Source: Proteobacteria bacterium UBA7447
Lineage (GTDB): Bacteria; Pseudomonadota; Gammaproteobacteria; Arenicellales; UBA868
Assembly: GCA_002477475.1 (NCBI GenBank)
Contig: DLPX01000040.1
Location: 5,942 to 11,521 of the forward strand
Length of the DNA: 5,580 bases
Reading direction: 5' to 3'
Part shown: positions 4,796 through 5,580 of the stretch, in pieces
How positions within the stretch are numbered: position 1 is the first letter of the stretch
How the letters are laid out: each line of letters starts with the position of its first letter
Translations under genes and position numbers: made by a program
Notes under the pieces: generated by a model
The model's database searches: none
What the model was told of the DNA's origin: nothing
Seen by the model: only the letters and a program-made list of their open reading frames with translations

Positions 4796-5580
4796 ATGAC
4801 AACCTACCTTGTTGCCGCAATTGTTCTGCTCGCGCTCAGCGGCTTTTATGCTGGTAGATATAAGGCTAGGTCCATCAGAGTCGGTTCTAGACTCAATTCT
4901 CTACCGCAGTATCACGGTATTCATGTTGCGCTGTGGAGTGGCTTGCCCGCGCTGATCCTGATCGTGCTATGGGTTTCTTTTGAATCCGTTGTGGTTGAAG
5001 CGCTAGTGCGAGCATCGCTTTCGGCTGAATTCCGGACCCTTTCTGAGGATCAAGTCATTCTGGCGATGATGGAAATCCGCAATCTGGCGCAGGGTATCGG
5101 CGGGGTTCAGACGAATCTGCCATTCGCTGAGGATGCTGCATCCATGTTGACTCGCTTGAGCAGGATCGCAGATTATGCGTTGGTCGCGTCAGTTGCTGTT
5201 GTAGCGATTCTGGGGCTTGGTTTGGCACGCTCCCACATCACGCTGGATTTTCAGGCCAGACAAAGTGTTGAGCGGATATTTAATGTATTTATCTTTCTGA
5301 GCTCAGCGGTTGCAGTCATGACTACGGTTGCAATCGTACTGTCGCTCCTGTTCGAGAGTTTTCAGTTTTTCAAGCAGGTTCCGGTCCACGAGTTTTTGTT
5401 CGGTCTGAAATGGAATCCGCAGATCGCAATTCGTGCGGACCAGGGAGCGTCGACAGGAGCGTTTGGTGCAGTGCCTGTTTTCTCCGGCACATTGTTAATT
5501 GCTTTGGTCGCAATGCTGGTTGCCGGGCCGATAGGATTGGCATCCGCAGTGTATTTTTCCGAATATGCAAGGCCTCGGGT
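4796..5580 (+). CDS. pstC: Phosphate ABC transporter permease PstC, N-terminal part (cut by window edge)
   Basis: An open frame of 261 codons runs from the ATG at 4796 off the right end. PstC is one of the two inner-membrane permease subunits of the phosphate importer (PstSCAB). The part that aligns with E. coli PstC starts near residue 155 (RQSVERIFNVFIFLSS). It leads to FLFGLKWNP (200-208), then FGAVPVFSGTL (223-233) and AGPIGLASAVYFSEYA (243-258), which are strongly conserved. Before this lies an extension of about 150 residues with hydrophobic helices near 3-20, 43-62 and 127-145 and a polar segment between the second and third. This long form occurs in many marine and pseudomonad-type gammaproteobacteria; the extension has no assigned function that I know of. 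AGGA 10 bases before the ATG is the likely ribosome binding site and is sequestered in the preceding hairpin. pstA and pstB should follow outside the window. Confidence 0.93.
   Translation, partial: MTTYLVAAIVLLALSGFYAGRYKARSIRVGSRLNSLPQYHGIHVALWSGLPALILIVLWVSFESVVVEALVRASLSAEFRTLSEDQVILAMMEIRNLAQGIGGVQTNLPFAEDAASMLTRLSRIADYALVASVAVVAILGLGLARSHITLDFQARQSVERIFNVFIFLSSAVAVMTTVAIVLSLLFESFQFFKQVPVHEFLFGLKWNPQIAIRADQGASTGAFGAVPVFSGTLLIALVAMLVAGPIGLASAVYFSEYARPR

Noticed and set aside
5370..5570. Minus-strand open frame opposite pstC
   Set aside because: It is a shadow of the conserved PstC permease core and has no recognisable domain.

Overview
The window (about half GC) looks like a gammaproteobacterial chromosome, probably from a free-living or marine lineage. 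PhoB keeps the Escherichia coli residue numbering exactly (E9, D10, D53, T83, K105). DgkA is the short Gram-negative integral-membrane type, PstC has the long N-terminal extension, and a MJ1255/VC2487-type glycosyltransferase is present. No species can be named from the sequence alone. There are no mobile elements, rRNA or tRNA genes, CRISPR arrays or phage genes, and no gene-free stretch longer than about 210 bases.

Layout. The left part (1-1241) is transcribed leftward and holds three lipid/envelope genes in the order dgkA (diacylglycerol kinase), a small PAP2 lipid phosphatase, and a glycosyltransferase that runs off the left edge. The phosphatase and the glycosyltransferase are 9 bases apart and look like one operon. 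A divergent gap (1242-1452) separates them from the rightward phoB-phoR pair, which overlaps by 4 bases. Next come a promoter/leader region (3519-3675), pstS, a 127-base gap ending in a strong hairpin, and pstC, which runs off the right edge. pstA, pstB and phoU would be expected beyond it.

How the genes work together. PstS and PstC are parts of the high-affinity phosphate ABC importer, and PhoR/PhoB sense and transmit phosphate shortage. Each of the four gaps with a possible promoter (before the PAP2 gene, dgkA, phoB and pstS) contains a candidate Pho box, two 7-mers related to CTGTCAT at 11-base spacing. The best match to the E. coli consensus lies upstream of the phosphatase-glycosyltransferase pair. 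This suggests, as an inference, that the leftward genes form a phosphate-starvation membrane-lipid remodelling module: phosphatase yields diacylglycerol, glycosyltransferase yields a phosphorus-free glycolipid, and DgkA recycles diacylglycerol. The second notable feature is a perfect 12-bp hairpin between pstS and pstC. It resembles an intrinsic terminator and also buries the likely pstC ribosome binding site.
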